From assembly GCA_023255285.1 (NCBI GenBank), contig JALRIY010000089.1, positions 1 to 9,138 of the forward strand: a stretch of DNA of 9,138 nucleotides, written 5' to 3'. This document shows positions 6,883 to 9,138 of this stretch, piece by piece. The number at the start of each line of letters is the position of its first letter. Position 1 is the stretch's first letter. The notes beneath the pieces are model-generated. The model did not search any database and was not told where the DNA came from. It worked only from the letters and a program-made list of their open reading frames with translations. The stretch comes from Algoriphagus sp. Its GTDB lineage: Bacteria; Bacteroidota; Bacteroidia; Cytophagales; Cyclobacteriaceae. Position numbers and translations under genes: made by a program.

Positions 6883-7605
6883 TTAGTTTTCTTCGAATTG
6901 GGCCAGTTCTTCCAAACTAACCTTTCCCTCGTAGTAGGCCTTCCCCACGATTGTCCCATATACGCCTATTTCCCGCAATACTTCCAGATCTTTTAGGCAG
7001 GACACACCTCCACTGGCTATAAGTTTTAATTCTGGTAACTCCTGCAAAATTTCCTTGTACAAGTTAAAAGAAGGGCCTTGAAGCAGTCCATCCTTTGCTA
7101 CATCCGTACAAATTACCTTGCGAACGCCCTTTTGGTAATATCCTTTAATAAATGGGATCAATTCCAGTGTCGTAGTTTCTTCCCATCCCCCAACAGCAAT
7201 TTTTTTATCCTTGGCATCGGCACCCAGAATAATTCGATCTGCACCATAGGTATCCAACCAAGCATCAAACAGACTTGGATTTCGTACTGCGATACTTCCT
7301 CCTGTCACTTGGTGCGCACCCAATGAAAAGGCCTTTTCGAGTTCTTCCTGCGCTTGAATACCCCCTCCAAAATCTACTGTCAAACGAGTTCCTAAACAAA
7401 TACGCTGCAAAACATCTCCATTTATGATTTTTTTAGCTTTGGCGCCATCTAAATCCACCAAATGAAGACGTTTTAATCCTGCATCCTCAAAGCGCTTTGC
7501 CATTTCTAGGGGATCATCGTGGTAATCGGTTTTGCGCCGATAGTCCCCTTGGCTAAGGCGGACACACTTACCTCCAATCAAATCAATAGCCGGAATTACA
7601 TGCAT
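6883..7605 (-). CDS. hisA: ProFAR isomerase (phosphoribosylformimino-AICAR-P isomerase)
   Basis: HisA isomerises ProFAR to PRFAR by an Amadori rearrangement. It is a 240-aa TIM barrel homologous to HisF. The catalytic pair is D8 (VIPAIDLIGGKCVRL) and D130 (ILGADAKD). Phosphate-binding glycine motifs lie at DFGGGI (78-83), TDVAKDG (167-173) and IASGGV (196-201). The residues around D8 are those of ordinary HisA. I see no sign of the dual-function PriA type, although sequence reading alone cannot fully exclude TrpF side activity. The start is the ATG at 7605, directly before the conserved beta-1 strand; there is no Shine-Dalgarno sequence. It lies 39 bp after hisH and 59 bp before hisF, consistent with one transcript. 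Confidence 0.98.
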   Translation of the reverse strand: MHVIPAIDLIGGKCVRLSQGDYRRKTDYHDDPLEMAKRFEDAGLKRLHLVDLDGAKAKKIINGDVLQRICLGTRLTVDFGGGIQAQEELEKAFSLGAHQVTGGSIAVRNPSLFDAWLDTYGADRIILGADAKDKKIAVGGWEETTTLELIPFIKGYYQKGVRKVICTDVAKDGLLQGPSFNLYKEILQELPELKLIASGGVSCLKDLEVLREIGVYGTIVGKAYYEGKVSLEELAQFEEN

Positions 7606-7644
7606 GGTTTTAGAATTAGTAGCTATTAAAAGCTTTTTTAGTCG

Positions 7645-8268
7645 CTAGTATATTTGAGGTGAAGGAGAAGAAGGCAGAGCTAAGAAATTTTCCAATAGTT
7701 TTTCCCCAAGCATACTGCTTTTCTCGGGATGGGCTTGGATAGCCCAGAAATTGTCCCGATGTAAAATCGCTGTAAAATCCTGAATGTAAGAGGTCGTTGC
7801 TAGCGTATGTTCTCCCAATTCGGCAAAGTAACTGTGGACATAGTACATAAATTTCGAATCAGGAAGATCCTTTAGCAAAGGGTTCTTTACCAAGTTTTCC
7901 AAGGAATTCCAACCTACATGTGGGACTTTTTCTTGCCCACTCGCACTGGGAATAAATCGTTTGACTTTTACTGGAAAGATCCCTAAACAGGTAGTATCAT
8001 TCTCCTCAGTATGCGTGCATAGCAATTGCAAACCCAAACACACGCCCAAGAAAGGTTGCTTAATTTCTCGAATTACTTGGTCCAATTTCCTTTCCTTCAA
8101 GTAGGACATGGCTGAACTCGCTTCTCCTTGTCCAGGGAAAATTACCCGATCGGCCGACCGTATTTTTTCAGGATTATCAGTCAGTTCAGCGTCTACCCCT
8201 AAGCGCTCTAGCGCATAGCGTACGGATTGAACATTCCCGGCATTGTACTTGATTAATGCTACTTTCAT
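7645..8268 (-). CDS. hisH: Imidazole glycerol phosphate synthase, glutamine amidotransferase subunit
   Basis: HisH is the class I glutaminase that feeds ammonia through the HisF barrel. It is 207 aa. The catalytic triad is C77 in FLGVCLGLQLL, H180 and E182 in QAHPEKS. The N-terminal strand KYNAGNVQSV (7-16) and the oxyanion-side loop PGQGEA (45-50) are of the type I associate with Bacteroidota HisH. The loop VPHVGWN (115-121), with Y142-Y143-VHSY nearby, is typical. One mild oddity is that the histidine motif reads QAHPEKS, where most class I amidotransferases have QFHPEKS. The last nine residues (PSSPSPQIY) form a short polar tail past the fold. It follows trpA by 98 bp and precedes hisA by 39 bp. 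Confidence 0.97.
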   Translation of the reverse strand: MKVALIKYNAGNVQSVRYALERLGVDAELTDNPEKIRSADRVIFPGQGEASSAMSYLKERKLDQVIREIKQPFLGVCLGLQLLCTHTEENDTTCLGIFPVKVKRFIPSASGQEKVPHVGWNSLENLVKNPLLKDLPDSKFMYYVHSYFAELGEHTLATTSYIQDFTAILHRDNFWAIQAHPEKSSMLGEKLLENFLALPSSPSPQIY

Positions 8269-8366
8269 GGCCTAGTTTAAAGCAGAACTTCCATTTAAAA
8301 TTAAGGGGTTCTATATTTTCTATTTTCTTAGAGCAATCACTATCTAATTTATTTGATGTTTTGCTT
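8269..8366 (-). other. trpA-hisH intergenic gap
   Basis: This 98-bp AT-rich spacer lies inside the cluster. No exact TAnnTTTG box and no hairpin followed by a T run is seen on the minus strand, so read-through from trpA into hisH is the simplest reading. An AGG 3 bases before the hisH ATG (TAGGCC) is too close to be a standard ribosome site. Confidence 0.4.
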
Positions 8367-9138
8367 TTACTTATTTCCAGATAGCACTCCTTCTAGGAAG
8401 GTTTGAATATCCCGATTCAAATCCGAGGAATTGGCGATGGCGTTGATAAATGCCGAACCAATAATCGCTCCTTGGCTGTAGCGCGAGGCGAGTTGAAAAG
8501 TGGCAGCATCCGAAATCCCAAATCCAATCAATCGCGGATGAGTCAGATTCATATTCGCTACCCGTTCAAAGTACTCCTCCTGCTCCTTAGAAATTGCTGA
8601 CTTGGCCCCTGTGATGGCATGGGAGGAAACCATATAAATAAAGCCACTGGAATTTTCATCTACTTCACGAATTCGCTTTTCGGAGGTTTGTGGAGAAATT
8701 AGGAAACTGATAAACAAGCCATATTCTTCAAAAAGGGCTTTGTACTCCTCTAGATACTGGCTCATAGGTAGATCTGGCAGAATAAGTCCATCAACACCCA
8801 CTTCTTTGCACTTTTTGCAAAACTCCTCTACCCCAAACTGGATGATTGGATTAAGATACCCCATAAGGATTACGGGAACATGGATTTTAGCACGGAAACC
8901 CACCAATTGGCTAAAAAGGATTTTAATACTCATTCCATTTTCCAAAGCTTGGGTATTGCTCTCTTGGATAGTCGGTCCATCCGCTATGGGATCCGAATAA
9001 GGAATCCCTAGTTCAATAATATCCGCACCAGCCGCTTGAATGGCTTCCATCACTGGGATAGTGTCTTCCAACTTCGGAAACCCTGCCGTCACATAGATGG
9101 AGAGCACGCACTGTTTTTTGGTTTGAAATAAATAGTCA
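8367..9138 (-). CDS. trpA: Tryptophan synthase alpha subunit (N-terminus cut by window edge)
   Basis: TrpA cleaves indole-3-glycerol phosphate to indole and glyceraldehyde-3-phosphate and passes indole to TrpB. The frame runs off the right edge. Ten codons before the GTG at 9107 read DYLFQTKKQC and join smoothly to VLSIYVTAGFP, the usual TrpA N-terminus. The GTG is therefore an internal valine and probably only about four residues are missing. Catalytic Glu and Asp lie in DIIELGIPYSDPIADGP, 11 residues apart as in E. coli (E49/D60). Other marks are GLILPDLP, the loop SSHAITGAKS, and the phosphate-binding GFGISDA and GAIIGSAFI. It points the same way as hisH and lies 98 bp upstream of it. Its partner trpB would be expected just outside the window, but this cannot be seen. 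Confidence 0.97.
   Translation of the reverse strand, partial: DYLFQTKKQCVLSIYVTAGFPKLEDTIPVMEAIQAAGADIIELGIPYSDPIADGPTIQESNTQALENGMSIKILFSQLVGFRAKIHVPVILMGYLNPIIQFGVEEFCKKCKEVGVDGLILPDLPMSQYLEEYKALFEEYGLFISFLISPQTSEKRIREVDENSSGFIYMVSSHAITGAKSAISKEQEEYFERVANMNLTHPRLIGFGISDAATFQLASRYSQGAIIGSAFINAIANSSDLNRDIQTFLEGVLSGNK

Noticed and set aside
7628..7637. Palindrome AAAAGCTTTT between hisA and hisH.
   Set aside because: It is a short A/T palindrome, common by chance in this composition, with no loop or other support.
8284..8312. Inverted repeat AGAAC...GTTCT in the trpA-hisH gap as a terminator or attenuator.
   Set aside because: Only five pairs survive on the minus-strand transcript, the G-T pairs becoming A-C mismatches. 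No T run follows, so it is not a credible terminator.
9105..9107. GTG as a start codon of trpA.
   Set aside because: Ten further codons upstream match the conserved TrpA N-terminus, so this is an internal valine and the gene is truncated by the window edge.

Overview
The window looks like chromosomal DNA of a Bacteroidota bacterium, probably Cytophagales (an inference from style, not a placement). The signs are moderate AT-richness, genes with little or no Shine-Dalgarno sequence, a textbook Bacteroidota -7 promoter box (TAnnTTTG) just ahead of typA, a fused HisIE, a lipoprotein S41 peptidase and a HisH with the YNAGN opening. All genes are intact except two cut by the window edges. I see no mobile element, CRISPR array, tRNA or rRNA.

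Layout. Positions 1-66 hold the first 22 codons of a minus-strand gene that starts with a signal peptide. A 435-bp divergent intergenic region (67-501) follows, with several perfect inverted repeats and the typA promoter. typA/bipA (502-2307, +) is a translational GTPase. It converges on an aldo/keto reductase (2368-3354, -), and the two share a bidirectional terminator. Divergent from the reductase is a two-gene plus-strand unit. Its first gene encodes a small Dabb-domain protein with a twin-arginine signal (3493-3888); its second encodes an S41 carboxyl-terminal-processing-type peptidase with a lipoprotein signal (3936-5258). A second bidirectional terminator separates this unit from the biosynthetic cluster.

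The rest (5334-9138) is one minus-strand cluster read in the order trpA - hisH - hisA - hisF - hisIE. The four his genes cover consecutive central steps of histidine synthesis. HisIE converts PR-ATP to ProFAR, HisA isomerises ProFAR to PRFAR, and HisH/HisF make IGP plus AICAR with glutamine-derived ammonia. trpA, the alpha subunit of tryptophan synthase, lies immediately upstream in the same direction, so tryptophan and histidine genes appear to share a transcription unit. hisG, hisD, hisC and hisB are not in the window.

The most unusual non-coding signal lies in the 137-bp hisF-hisIE gap. Six near-identical hexamers (TATTTC on the plus strand) start 10 or 11 bp apart, so they fall on one face of the DNA helix. 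I found no convincing new multi-gene system; most of the window is ordinary housekeeping content.
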